NCBI GenBank assembly: GCA_037349105.1
Contig: JAYJMM010000124.1
Coordinates: forward strand, 6,556,001-6,620,000
DNA: 64,000 bases
Source: Limnomonas spitsbergensis
Taxonomy: Eukaryota > Chlorophyta > Chlorophyceae > Chlamydomonadales
Reading direction: 5' to 3'
The notes under the pieces were generated by a model. It worked only from the letters and a program-made list of their open reading frames with translations, did no database searches and had not been told where the DNA came from. The translations under genes and the position numbers were made by a program. Below, piece by piece: positions 23,892-36,100 of this stretch (position 1 is its first letter; every line of letters begins with the position of its first letter).

Positions 23892-26800
23892 GCTTCCTAT
23901 CGAAGCTCAAATTTGAAACTTGCTCACTGGCTCATTCATACAGCCCGGGCACCGCCTTGAGTATGAGGATGGGCGAGGGCAAGGTGCGTGCCTAGTCTGA
24001 GGACCCCGTCCATGCTATACCGCACATCCACACCCAAGGACAGTTCTACACCAGATCCAGATGCACCAGGACTCCCATGTTGTGCCGACCCTGTCACCCT
24101 CTCCCGCATCTGTGGGGACTGGGGACATAATCACATGACTCCTTGATTGAGTTCCAGTCCTTGAGGCTTGCCAGTGACCGCCAACGCCTAGCATTCTGAA
24201 TTAATGAAATTGCTATTCATGAGGCCTGATTTTAGGGCCGCAAACAAAATACCATGTTGCATGCCATGCCATACCCCCATGAGGCCCCCCATGAGGCCTA
24301 TGAGGATATTGGGGCCAACCCCCCCCCCCTGTGATTTCCATACAAAAACTCAGCAGCAAAGCCTGTTTGTGATCTTCATATTTAGCTTTGAGGTTCACTG
24401 AGGTTGCTACATCGATGCCAAGCTACCACTGCAAGAATGGATTCACTTTCAACTGACTTGATTCACAAGTACGTTGTCTGCGTCCCAAGTTGTGCAGGAG
24501 CTACTCTATCAGAATTCAGGAGGACCTTCATTATCAGCACATACTGCGGGATCATGACGAGGAGATCAGTTCAGCAAGTCAGCCTGATCCAGGAAAGCTT
24601 GAGGTTCTGCGACAAAGTGAATCATACCTCCTCCAATCATGTCTCAACAAAACCTGGCATGGTCGACCACGCTGTTCGATTCCTGAGCTTGTAACAGGGA
24701 CAGACAGGAGCAAAAGCTGCTGCACTTAAATGGCTGCCAGGGCAGACGGCTGCAATAACTGCTGTTTTGCTGGCTGATGGCGGGTCATGGTGGCCAAGCT
24801 TCGTGATTTAGGGATTTTGCAGTCCATAGGGTGCCCAATTGGGTATGGGATCTGTTTGAACAAATACGGTAGCATGCAGACACTCCCATTATGGACAAGG
24901 ATTGGACTCCCTTGGGCCCAAGCAACAGTACGGCAAAAATAGTCTTAATGCTGTGCCTGCCCCAGGAATCCAGGGAAGTTGAAGCTGGGCTGTCTGAGTG
25001 AATAGTTCCAGCCTCTGCCACGTACCTGACAAGGTAAGGTGGCAAATCATGGTTTGTGTTGCTCCCTCTCTAGCACAGCACGCATGGTCGGCATGGGTGA
25101 TGAAGACGACTTGCCTTTCTTCTTCAAGCACTCCAACAGGTCTGCCCAATGGATCACCATCACGGCTGGGCACTTGGGCAGAGATAGGGAGCAGCAACTG
25201 CAAATCGATGGTGGTGCATGTGTTACGTGTAACGCTTTAGGTGGGTGAGCAATGATCAGGCTCCTCTTGAGATCAGCTCTAGCCTGAGGTGAGGACATGC
25301 GGCGAATGTGTGGATCGGAAATCCATACTTGGGACATGATGCTCCATTTCTTGCAAACCTGGACAGGCAGCACGGATCCTCTCAGCAGAGCCTCATAGTG
25401 GAATTGCACACTGTGTATCCTGAAATACGATGCTTAGATGATTGCTTTGGCTGCTGCCGAAATGTGGGGTCTTCGCCTGGTGTAGTTGGTGCCAGCTTAT
25501 TATTCCAAGGACAAAAGAAACATCGATAATTGTCAAAATCTAGTATTCCATTGTTTTAAGGGCACCGCTGGTGCTTGACAAGTAGCAAGTCATTTTTTAT
25601 TCGCCTATCACCGCCTGGTTATCGGGTTCAAGCTTTCTTCAGATAACAATTTGCAAATTGTAGGGGTTTCGGAGCTTGCTATCGGCCACTGCTTGTTGTC
25701 TTGAGCTGCGGGCCCTATGATCAGTACTTTCAGAGGCAACAGCAGCCTCAAACCAAAGTATTTGAAATGTTTGTCACCGAATATCCAGTTATGAAGGTAG
25801 CACAGACGAAGGTAGTGAGCCGCAGGACAAGCCAACATATGCGCTTCAGCAGCAGTTTATTTGAAGGTCGGTGTCGATCCATCAATGACTACGAGGATTG
25901 CAACAAGCGATATCACGGACTAACTGCCGGCCAGTCAAGGCTGCAAAGCTCCAGCGACGTCATATCTTCCATCATCAAACAGCAGGCCACCCGGAGTGTC
26001 CGCAAGGGCTCGCCTGCGATTGGACTTCACGCCGATCACCAAGAGAAGGTTCGTAAGTAGCGTTGCGACTTAAATGCGGCATGCAAGGCCTTTAAAATAT
26101 TAGACAGTGAGAATGCCTGCCACGAAATTGTTACCTCGGACATTGTTCAGGTTAAGAGATTTCAAAATCCTAAAATTCAAAAACCCTCCGCATATTTCGC
26201 CTCTACAATGAACGGCAGCAGCCGGAAGGTCGACTTGGCTGGTCTCAAGCCTTCCTCTAGATGACTACGGATTTCACTTAAACTAGCAAAATGTACGCCA
26301 GTACCAGCCACACACGGAGAGCAATATTCACGAGATCTGGCTAGGCAGTGGCAGCATGGACGTGGTGGTGGTGGACTGAAGGTACCGCTGTCGCCGCCGT
26401 GGCATGGGCACCGGAGGCACGGCGATCGACTGTGGTGATGGTGTAGAGTTTAGCAAGTATAAGCAAGCACAAGAGCCCTATTAGCAAGCAGTAGTTGGGC
26501 CACCATGCAGGACTGTCTAGTGTATATACTTGTCAACGCAAGCGACCAGGTTCACGATTAGGTATTTTCAATCCTGAACACTCTAGATCTGGGCTTAAGA
26601 TAGGGTCAACCAGTAGCCTTGTCGAGGCTGTCCCCCTCAGCCCATGCAAAAAGCGCCTTGGACACGATCATACGACTTTGGGGCAAAAGGGGACGGCTCG
26701 TGTCCAGTCATCCCACTAGTGCTTTCCTCTCACTCAGTCTGCCATAGTCTGTGCCTCCTTTTTCCAGGCCTAGTCAGAAGCGGGTCGAATTCTATGAAAA

Positions 26801-28718
26801 CGACTGTCAGTCCCAATTTCATGCATGTTTGCACCCGGCACGCAAAGTAACTTTTGGGGCCTAAATCCCCTAACGTGCTAGACTGCCAGTTCTGTACCCA
26901 CTGGGCAATAAAAGTAAAACAGTCATTTGTTTGGGATTTTGTAGGATTCATTCCCCCCAAATGAAACGCCTGCATATCTAGCCTAATTGTGCCTTGCCTT
27001 GCCATAAAGGTGGTGGAATCGTACCATGAGGATGGACAAGCTCTCCTGTTGGATGCTGGAGACAGTCACACAGTCCCCTCATCAGTCCACCAGCCCCTGA
27101 TATTTTGCCGACACTGCTACGGGACTACCATGATTACCGGGATGCATGACAAGGACCTAGTGAGCAATTTGGAGATTCAACAGGACAACTGCTACCGGTA
27201 TTTTAGCAAAGGTGAGATGATCTCAATGACAGCCCATTGCACGCTTTACATGCATAATGTCACAACTGATGTTGCCCCATTCGATATTTTGTACAAATCA
27301 GACCACTGGCGTGAGATATGTATACAGTATACACCAGGGTATACACCAAGAGGAAGGGGAAATTTGAAGCATAGCAGTGTCGAAGTGCGACATTATAGCA
27401 GGCATATTGGTGTGAAACATTTGCACCAATACGACAGGACAATTTGAAGCAGGCTTATTGGGTAGCCTTCCCTGCCATGGGACACTCTGTTAGTGTTTGG
27501 ATTCAACATAATTCTGTAAGGAGGGGTCTCCAGGAAATCTTACAAGCTCACTTTGACCCCAAACACCACAGGCTCGTTGAGCAGGCAGATCCATACTTGC
27601 CTACCTACAACTACTCTGTGGGATTACCTGGGCAGCCTCCAGGCTTTTCAATCACACTGCCTGTGCTTCATGTCATTCACCTCGCTACTTCCATTCCACA
27701 TCCCTAAATTTAATCCAAGCTTTTATAAATCCACAACCATCAACCTCATGACCTACCCCCCCTCCTTCTTCACATCAGCCCATATTGCATGCAAGTATGC
27801 TACCTCGGACTGGGAATAATTGTCTATTTTCCCCTAACGTGGCCATGGCCCAGACCCGTCTCCTCTCTGTATAGTGCATGTGACCTTAGACGCAAGTTCT
27901 TCTGTTGACGTTTACGTCAGTGCGGATCTTCGCAGGACGCACAGATTATCTGCACTGCCAATGCTGACCCCCATCGTTACCTGTTCGCTTAACTTTTGCA
28001 ATGAATCACACCTTGGGATTCATGACTCTGGTAATGGCGTATGAAGGATTTCTGCTGGGCTGGTGCCCTTGTTCCCTTGGTTGTTAGTTGCAACTCTCGC
28101 CATGGCCCTCGTCATCCTGAATCATGATCATGCCTGCCACACGGCCTTAGCTTCATACTTCCGTCACCACTTGGTGGTCCATGCTGCCATGTAATGAGCA
28201 ATCTGTACCTTCTGGGACATTCCATGAGGCAGTGGTGGGGCATTTGCCATCCTGGTGTCGCTGCTTCCATGATGCCCCCGTGCCTGTCAACCCGCAGCAT
28301 GTGACACTCATTCTTTTATCAGAATTTACTAGGTGAGATTCCTCGCATTTCATGCTTGTGAATGTGATGGCGATCGAACAGACGACATTCTTAGAACATC
28401 GTAACTGATGAAGACGTGACAGAGTTAGGTACCTGCGAAATGGCGGTACATCAAGAGAACTTGACACCCAGAACCTCCTGTCCCTCCCAGTGTCCCTCTT
28501 TCATTCCATGTTTAAACATTAAATATCTGACTCGCCATTGGCCCACATACTCCTGTACCCCGGGCCCGTCTTCCATTTCTTGCCAGGAGTGCTTGGTTCT
28601 TGTTATTACGACATTTGCCTATGCTTTTATTTCTAAACGATAACAATTTAATGTCCCGGTGATAGAATGCCTGCGAGATAGATACGCCGGTGACATAGCC
28701 AAGAGCGGCCTCGACAGA
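23892..28718. other. 4.8-kb stretch without a confident gene
   Basis: It is richer in A+T than its neighbours by eye and has only short open frames. Two pieces look somewhat exon-like on the plus strand. One, about 24494-24691, is an acceptor-like TTGTGCAG followed by a charged frame (IRIQEDLHYQHILRDHDEE) to CTT-GTAACA. The other is about 27010-27159 (see separate entry). I could not chain either into a gene. I see no tRNA, transposase or tandem array. It could hold a fast-evolving gene, a decayed element or simple spacer. Confidence 0.4.
27010..27159 (+). other. Possible orphan exon with CxxC motif
   Basis: Open frame of about 50 codons with FCRHCYGTTMITG and HEDGQALLLDAGDSH, ending at CTA-GTGAGC, a good donor. 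The acceptor side (CCATAAAG) is poor. The CxxC could be one half of a zinc site. I do not recognise the family and found no partner exons with confidence. Confidence 0.25.
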
Positions 28719-31700
28719 ATGCCATCATTGTTCTCCTGCTTTGGATGTGGCGGGTCGGCTGTGGTGTCACCTGAGCCTCCGCCTGATCTCGAGCTCACAA
28801 GAGAACAGGTACGGCCACCGAGAGGACCCGTATTTGTGTTGGTCGATGCGCTGCTGGGCGCCTTGCACCTCCTGGGCTGACGCGTCCATTTTTACGACCG
28901 CAGCTGCAGGCCATGTATGAAGAGTCTCTAAGGCTCAATGGCGGGAAGCTCATCGTCCATGGTGGGTACTGGCTAATCCTCCCCCAGACATGACAAGATG
29001 ACTGTCTCAGACCTGGGCAACTGGCAAGCCCTAGTACTGGTACCCCTGCCGGTGCATCAAGCAGCTGGGGGCTAACACCCGCCTGACCATCTTGCCCAGG
29101 CATTTTTGCAAGGGCAGACACAAAGAACAACAACCGGCGCGTGTATCCCATGGTGCGGCTGGTGATTGCTGGTACTTGCGCATGGTTATGCAGTCACAAG
29201 GAATCTGGCCCCCTATCGATTTCCTGCATGCGCTGCATGGCAGCATCGATTGGGATCCAGACATGACTCAACTTGAAACATCCCCTTGGTGAATGGCGCA
29301 GAATGTGCTGAAGCGCGAAGCTGCCCGCTTTGAGATTGAACGGATACAGAATGGCACTGCCCTGGGAGAGGTTGATCACCCATCGTACAACTCTCGATAC
29401 TTCCGCAGGTGAATTCCGAATGGCATTAGCCATTCATCCGCTATTTTTCCTAAACCCTGCACACAATCTGCAAAACAATCTGCGAGCTCAATGCGGTGCA
29501 ATGCACAAGTCTCAGAGTTTGGGTACAGAGCCTTGCTCACGTTACTGTGATATTGTGCCCATGCTTGGATGCTGAATGGACCTCCAAACCCTGCCGCTGT
29601 TATGCCCATGCCTGGCTGTTGAATTGACACACCCTGCTGCTCCACTCCAGCCTCAACCTAGCCAATATCAGCCACCAAGTGCTGGAGGTCAAGTGGCGAG
29701 GCGATCAGCTGCTGGGATGTATTGAAATCCTGCCCACACCATCGGGGCTGCTGCTGTGGGAGCTATACTCTCAGGTGCGTTTCCCATCCACCCAAGATGC
29801 AAGGGGGGACATGTTTGTCCACATTGGGACGAGGTCTCACTGCGGGAGACATTTCCTCTCTTCCGTCAGATCTACATACCCCGGCATTTATATCATGGCT
29901 AGTGTCCTGTCCCCCTTCTTGCTTCTGGCATGCGTCGGCTGGCCATGATGAGATCTTCTGTTTTCACCAGGGCATACCTTGCATGCGTTTTTGTGCATCT
30001 CCTTGAACCTGACCCTGCCTCCATATTACCTCCCTGTTGTCTCCACTCAGGGTATCAAGCTGGGTGTCTCGTCTAGGGGGTGGGCGTCGCTTCGTAGCGA
30101 CCCAAAGACCGACACACTGATTGTTGACGAGGACTTTGACCTCATTACCTTTGACTTCGTGACCGACCCTTCGACGCAAGATGCGTACCTTGTCCCGATC
30201 CAGAGGCAGTACAAGAAGAAACTTCCTAACCAGGCCAAGGCAGTACACACGGCACACCTCGGCCACGGCACGTGCAGCATTGAGCGTATTGCCAAGATGC
30301 CGGAGGCTTCGAGGCTGGCACAGCACATCCGGGATCTGCAGACTGAGGTGGGCCTTGAGGGTCTTGGTGCTTGGCGACTAGTACCAGTGTTTATTTTCGT
30401 GTACACCAGACTGCCTTGGGAGGAGCTGCCAAGTGACTTTCGCCGGGCCGACTGGGACCAAATGTTGACCGGCCTACGGCTGGTGGCCAGATTAACAAGG
30501 CTTGTTGCACAAAGCCCTGCCCCGGCCATAGGCCCCGGGTTGCACCTGGAGTTTAGCTCAAGTACTGACAAACTGAGTATTACTGGGTGCTGAGGCGTCC
30601 ATGCTCATGGCAACAGCCCGGTGCACCGGAGAGCTGGGCAGGCTTTGAGATGCAGTTGAAAGGAATGATGGATTGGTCTTTGCCTGTTTGAGCTCCCTGC
30701 CCAAATTCTTCATGTGCTCACGGCTTGCCTGCAGTTCTTTGGTATCCTGGGCGGTCCCAAGCCGGCACCGAGCCAACCTGCAATTAAGCCGGCACTGCAC
30801 GAAAATGACACCACCTCGAGAGAGTACCTCGACCGGCTGCTGCGGTACAGCCACTACATGGTGTACCATGTGAGAGATACGGGATATTGTGGTGGGCGGA
30901 CGGAAATTTTGATGGTCCCCGTTTCGCTGTTGGGCATGTTGCAATACAGGCAAACAGCCTCACAAATCAGGTATTTGCATGCATGATTCCTGCTCTGCGC
31001 TCCGTCCATTCTTTGAGAATCCACATCGGCAGGGCTGTTCTCACCCGTGGATGTCTGCCATATACCGCAGGATGCCGCCTACCTTGAGAAGGAGAAGTCT
31101 GCCCGGGACTTCCTCAGCCACCTGTCGGACTTTGCCACCAAGGCTCACCTCTGGGACCAATGCCAGCCCATGAACAAGAAGCAGCGGGACATGGTGTTTG
31201 CCAACGTGAGCTTATGTCCACCTAAAGCTTTCACACCATAGCCTGCTCTGGTGTACGCTGTGCTGTGTGCATGTGCTTGTTTGTGTTGCGCATGAGCTGG
31301 CTGGCAGTGCCATCTTCGAGGAAGACGCGTCTTACACAAACCCGATCTGTGCGCGCAGGCAAAAGGAGCTGGGTGCGTTTTGGACCGGCAAGCAATGTAC
31401 ATTAGCCAAAGCCCTCCCATCGGTAAGATTCTGGGACACGTCAATCCTAGGACACATATCAGTATATCATCTATATTTTATGGCTGCTCCTGGATTGGAC
31501 AATTTTCATGAATGCTGTTGTGCTCTCCCTCATCACCAGCGTGTACTGCCGATTTCCACAACAAATTTCAACATCATCCCGCCTAATTACACCACATATA
31601 TCTGATATATGGGTCCATTATCGTGCCATGTGTCCCACCCTGTCCATTTTGGCGACTCAACCATTGTGGCTGAACCCCTGCCAATGTGGAATATATAGGG

Positions 31701-31958
31701 AGCCTGAAGCCTCAGAGCTGTGGTGAGGCCAGCACCCAGCTTTCAGCCGGCAGCACTCTAGGGGATCCATCCCCGCAGTACGTGGAGCAGCAGGCGCTGC
31801 AGAATCTGTCTGAGGAGGCCAAGGAGGAGGTTTACAAAATCAAGCAGACCCTGGCCTGGTACGCTGCAAAGTGCAACGAGAAGCAGGAGACGCTCAGGGT
31901 GTCAATCTTCGTGGCGTCCGGTGCGAACAATCCTCCGGGGCTGGACTCAATTAGATAG
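28719..31958 (+). CDS. Phage T4-type prohead protease-like protein with C-terminal extension
   Basis: Ten exons: 28719-28808, 28904-28961, 29100-29161, 29302-29408, 29651-29774, 30051-30347, 30735-30869, 31071-31205, 31359-31422, 31699-31958. All phases agree, giving ~443 aa. Residues ~40-205 match the T4 gp21-type (S80) prohead core protease in order: GIFARADTKNNNRRVYP, VLKREAARFE, ALGEVDHPS (predicted catalytic His ~96), LANISHQV, ILPTPSG, GIKLGVSSRGWASL (predicted Ser ~154/155) and FDFVTDPSTQDAY. In phages this enzyme cleaves scaffold and capsid proteins during head maturation. Its role here is unknown. Residues ~247-443 are an added charged, partly coiled-coil region (LSEEAKEEVYKIKQTLAWYA). 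The N terminus (MPSLFSCFGCGGS) is no clear transit peptide. Exon composition is like the neighbouring genes and no other capsid gene lies in the window. This suggests an old, domesticated acquisition. The family call is from motif recall, not a search. Confidence 0.82.
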
Positions 31959-33123
31959 CAGCAGGCGCTTTAGTGGGAGGTCTGATACTGGCTGAGGTAT
32001 TGTCAGACCAGGTCAGGCAAGCGCAGGTTTATTTTAGTTAGTTTGCAGATATTCATGATCTGATGAGATGTGGATCATTGAGAACGGCTTTTTAGTCTTT
32101 AATTCATGATTATTTGCACGTCTCGGTATATCCTCCGTGCATGCTTTTCATTTCGTGACTCTTTCGAGTGCGGGATCCGTAGTTATGGAATCATGTGACC
32201 GCTGATAGAGCAAGAACATGCGTGGGAGAGGGACTCGGGGGGGTCTGAGGCATGAACCTGCACTTGGCAAGGTGATTCGCCTGCCTTGAGCCTGCAATGG
32301 CTCTGCATACGAATGCTGTTAGCTGACCCGTGAATATGTGATTATGCTAGGTACCGACGATATTTCATGGCAGGAGGGCGTTTCATTTTACAATGGGACA
32401 GCTGTATTTGTTGCACAGGTCAACGGAAGTCAATGGAAACAGACATGTGCGGATCTTTTGGCTGTGTGGACCTTTGCCTCTGCAGGTGTGCAAGGTGTCA
32501 TTTGCTGACAAAGTTATGGTGTGAGCTATTGGGCTCCCATGATGACTAGGAAAGCTTGAGTTTGCTCCATATGTTAGGTGATAGGTCAACTGTAGCGACG
32601 TATCATACTAATATGGTTGTAGTGATTAGGTGGAGAACCGTCTCTCTGTGGAGATTTATTGGACTGGATGTCTTCAAGTGCTCAATTTTATGCTGCACAC
32701 TTGTTGCTTATGCCTCATTATGTGTTAGATGCATGGTAGGCCTGTCATGTCACTTTGGTCCGACTCTTTATCTTCGATGAGGGCATCCAGGGTGTGAGGA
32801 AGCCCTTGAGATAGAGTCGTGGCTATGCATTGTTTGTTCAGAGGCTAAGTTAAATTTCAAACATCTCAACCTGGAGACCTGCTTCCCCTCCTGGAGCCTG
32901 ACTGTTACATCCTGGGTACCTGCTCCATACCGGTACCGCACAATGAGGGGATCACAGGCATCACTGAGCGCTCTTCGTACTAGGGCGTCATTTGTTCTTG
33001 GAGTCATACCCGCAGCCTGTGTGCACACTAAATTTGCTGCCTAGTTGGACCTGGATTGGGCTGTGTTAGTTGTATCTATACACTGTAGAATGCACGGGCA
33101 GCCCCAGAGTCTTGCAAACCTGC
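31959..33123. other. Convergent intergenic region
   Basis: 1165 bp between the stop codons of the protease-like gene and YbeY. Only short, non-conserved frames occur. I see no repeat array, RNA gene or clear signal. It must contain both 3' UTRs. Confidence 0.5.
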
Positions 33124-36100
33124 CTACAACACGTACTTCTCAAATGCCTCAGCAATGCCATCGTGATCATGGCTTGAGACCACAAACGTGGCACCCCGCT
33201 TCACCTAAATGGGGGATGACAGAAAAAGGGAATCTATAACTAAGGCTGAGAAAGAAAGAAGAAAGTTCATACTACAGGCCAATGACATAACAAACAGGAA
33301 GTTCATACTACAGGTACAGAGATTAAAGAATACAACCATTGCTGGGTGGATTTCCCCTGGCATTGCTTCACAGCAGGGACTCTGCGCACCTTGGTCACAG
33401 CATTCCCCATCGCAATGCCAATGCCTGCGTTGGACACCATCTCGAAGTCGTTGCCTCCATCCCCACACGCCATGAAGCTCTCTCGTGGGATGCCCAGATT
33501 TTTCAGAAGCAACTGTGTCGTACAGGAGCATGGGCATGGATTGAAAATAACCTCTTTACGCAGGAGCAGGGGCAAGGATTGGGCCGATCACAGCCAACAT
33601 TTCGTGCTTGTGCGCATCAGACCAACTTCAGCAGGCCGCTAGGCTGCCACCACGGGGCCAATGGGCATGAAACTTGGCCTGGCATACTGCAGGTGGACTA
33701 AGCAACAAGATTTGCTGCACCAATCCCAGCCAGCTCTAGGACGTGATGTACATGAGTTGTAGCTGAAGCGCCCTAAACAAACAATAGCCAGCGTGCTATA
33801 CCACCAGGTCGCTCAGTCCATCACAGCGCACCAGTCACGTACCTGAGCACCGACCCACTTGTTGATGCCTTCCGGGACTATTTCAAGCATGTTGGGCACC
33901 GCCTGCATTGTGCAGGAGAGGTGTGGTCAGAATCAGCACCACTGTACATCTGAAGGCGATTCAAATACAATTCGGCTACATCACAGCCTGCAACTGTATG
34001 GGCTCGGTGAAAGAAGATTCAGGATTTCCATAGGAGCAATAAAATGATGTGTTTCACACTGTAGGGCCTTGCTTTCTGTAGGCAGCAGGACCCCATCCCT
34101 ATAATGAATATTTTTTTGCTCCGCAAACATTCAGGCTCAGAAACTTAAGTTCAGGAAACGACCTGCCTCCAGCCGGGAGGCCTACTGCAAGGCCTGCCAT
34201 GCTGCTTGCACCACCGGCTATGGGCCGGCCCAGCTTTGATCCCACCCAGGCTGTTTCCCGCTGAGGGGCAGCCCGCCAAAGGTCCCGCTTTGTCCTTGAC
34301 AAAATAAACATAGCCCCAGAGCTCCTCACCTGCATCACAGATGCACCGGACCCTGCCGTCAGTGCCGCCTCCCAGTAGGGAGTGAGCAGCTCTTCCACTA
34401 TGCTGGGGTCCGCCATCAGCAGCAGCTTCTTCACCGGCGGCCCCGCCAGCAGCGCTTTCAGAGAGGGCAGTTCCTGATGACACGCAAGGGGGGGACGTGG
34501 CAAGCCTCGCAAACTGAGGCGGTACTGAGCAGACAAAAAAGCAAAACCCAGAGACGTGTGCTGTTTTGCAATTTCTTTTTGCCCAACGGGCGTTTGAAAG
34601 GCGGATGGAAATAGCGTTCACAAATAGCATGCCAATACTCACAGCAAAGCCATAGATAGAGCACCCAGGGTGTCAGACAACAGCCCCAAACATTTATTCC
34701 CAAAAGCATCACCCCCATTGCACAGGATCACGATCTTCATCTAACAGTCACCCTTGATAGAGATTGGGCATTCAAACAATCTGGCTTGGCCAGCACTCCC
34801 ACCACAAATCATTGCAGTATCAAATAGCAAACAGAAGATTTTGGCGACAGTGATGCGGCTGTCGCATCACCTCAAGCCAATGATGGCGCTGGGGCAAGAG
34901 CGGGATCCCGCAGAGGATCCCCGAAGTCCTTTCTCCTTGAGACCTTGAACTCCACCCATGCGCCCCGGCTGCCCGCCTGCCCCGCCCCACACCTTAGACA
35001 GAGGCTCGTAATACTTTGCGTTCAGCGAGATCAGGTCGTCTGTCAAGCAGAGCGTGGCGCAGTCGTCACCGAGGAAGGCGCAGACACTAATTCCCGCATG
35101 TGACTCCACAAACCTGAAACACAGACAGAGGCGGGCACATACAAGGTCTTGTCAGGGCCTAGCACAGCAGCAGCAGAGGCAGCAGCAGGGGCAGGCACAT
35201 ACAAGGTCTTGCCAAGGCCTAGCACAACGGCGGCAGACACAAGACTTTGGATGGTATGAACCCCACAGGGTATAAAAGAAGGCTCCCCCCCCCACCACCA
35301 GATGGGACCCCAATTGTGCGCTTGGGGCGGGGCTGCTTGGGTCACCCCCCCCTTTTTATAGTATAAAAACTACTTTGTAGCAAGGGATCACCTGAAGACC
35401 GAGGCCACGACTGAGGCCGGCAGCTGGGCATCCGACAGCTGCGTGCCGCCCGCCCCGTGCACAGCCAGGCCCTGAAGGAAGAGCCCCGGGGTGCGAGGGG
35501 ACACCAGCAGGGCATCACCTGGCAAAATAATGGGGGCATCGAGACGTCAGGCAAATCGTCAGGCACAGGGCATAACAGAAATCTTGACAATATCTCAAAT
35601 TCTGACACTTGCAATGTGGTCAGAGTCAGCGCACAACACACACTTTTCGAGGCTGCTGAGGAGTTTAGCACTTTGTGACGCGGGGAAATGGAGGGGTGCC
35701 ATATATGACATGGGTCATACCACTCACACAGCATGCAATCAAGGTATGTTCACCTTCCAGCCCAAACTTCTTCGCTGCTGTGATGGCTGCTGGACGCGCT
35801 TTCCCAGTGGCCAGGATGACTTGCACACCCGCACGGCGTGCCGCCTTGATAACCTGCATGAAGACATCACTGCTTGTTTAAGAGTGCTTCAGCTATACTG
35901 CAGATACAACACGGCCTGAGGTGAGATGGGTCTGGCACAGCGAGAGCCCTGCTGTTTGGGCTGCCAGAGGTGGGCCGGTCCAGGTCAGGGCACTATCGAC
36001 CCCATGGTTGCTGCCCAGCAGCCTGCACATATCAGTCGGGTCCACAATAGAATCAACACTGGGGGTCGCGCGGCCACGCAGTCCTAGTCAGAGCCATCTC

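Noticed and set aside
25701..26060. 119-codon plus-strand frame and 120-codon minus-strand frame at 25047-25409 as genes.
   Set aside because: Their length is within chance for this composition and they have no recognisable domain, splice partners or similarity between them.
31359..31422. Alternative frame QKELGAFWTGKQ in exon 9 of the protease-like gene.
   Set aside because: It needs a different phase on both sides and leads to a stop in the last exon. The phase-0 frame (AKGAGCVLDRQ) fits both junctions.
28719..31958. An inserted prophage or complete endogenous virus.
   Set aside because: Only the protease is recognisable, it is split by introns with ordinary local style, and the flanks are standard cellular genes.
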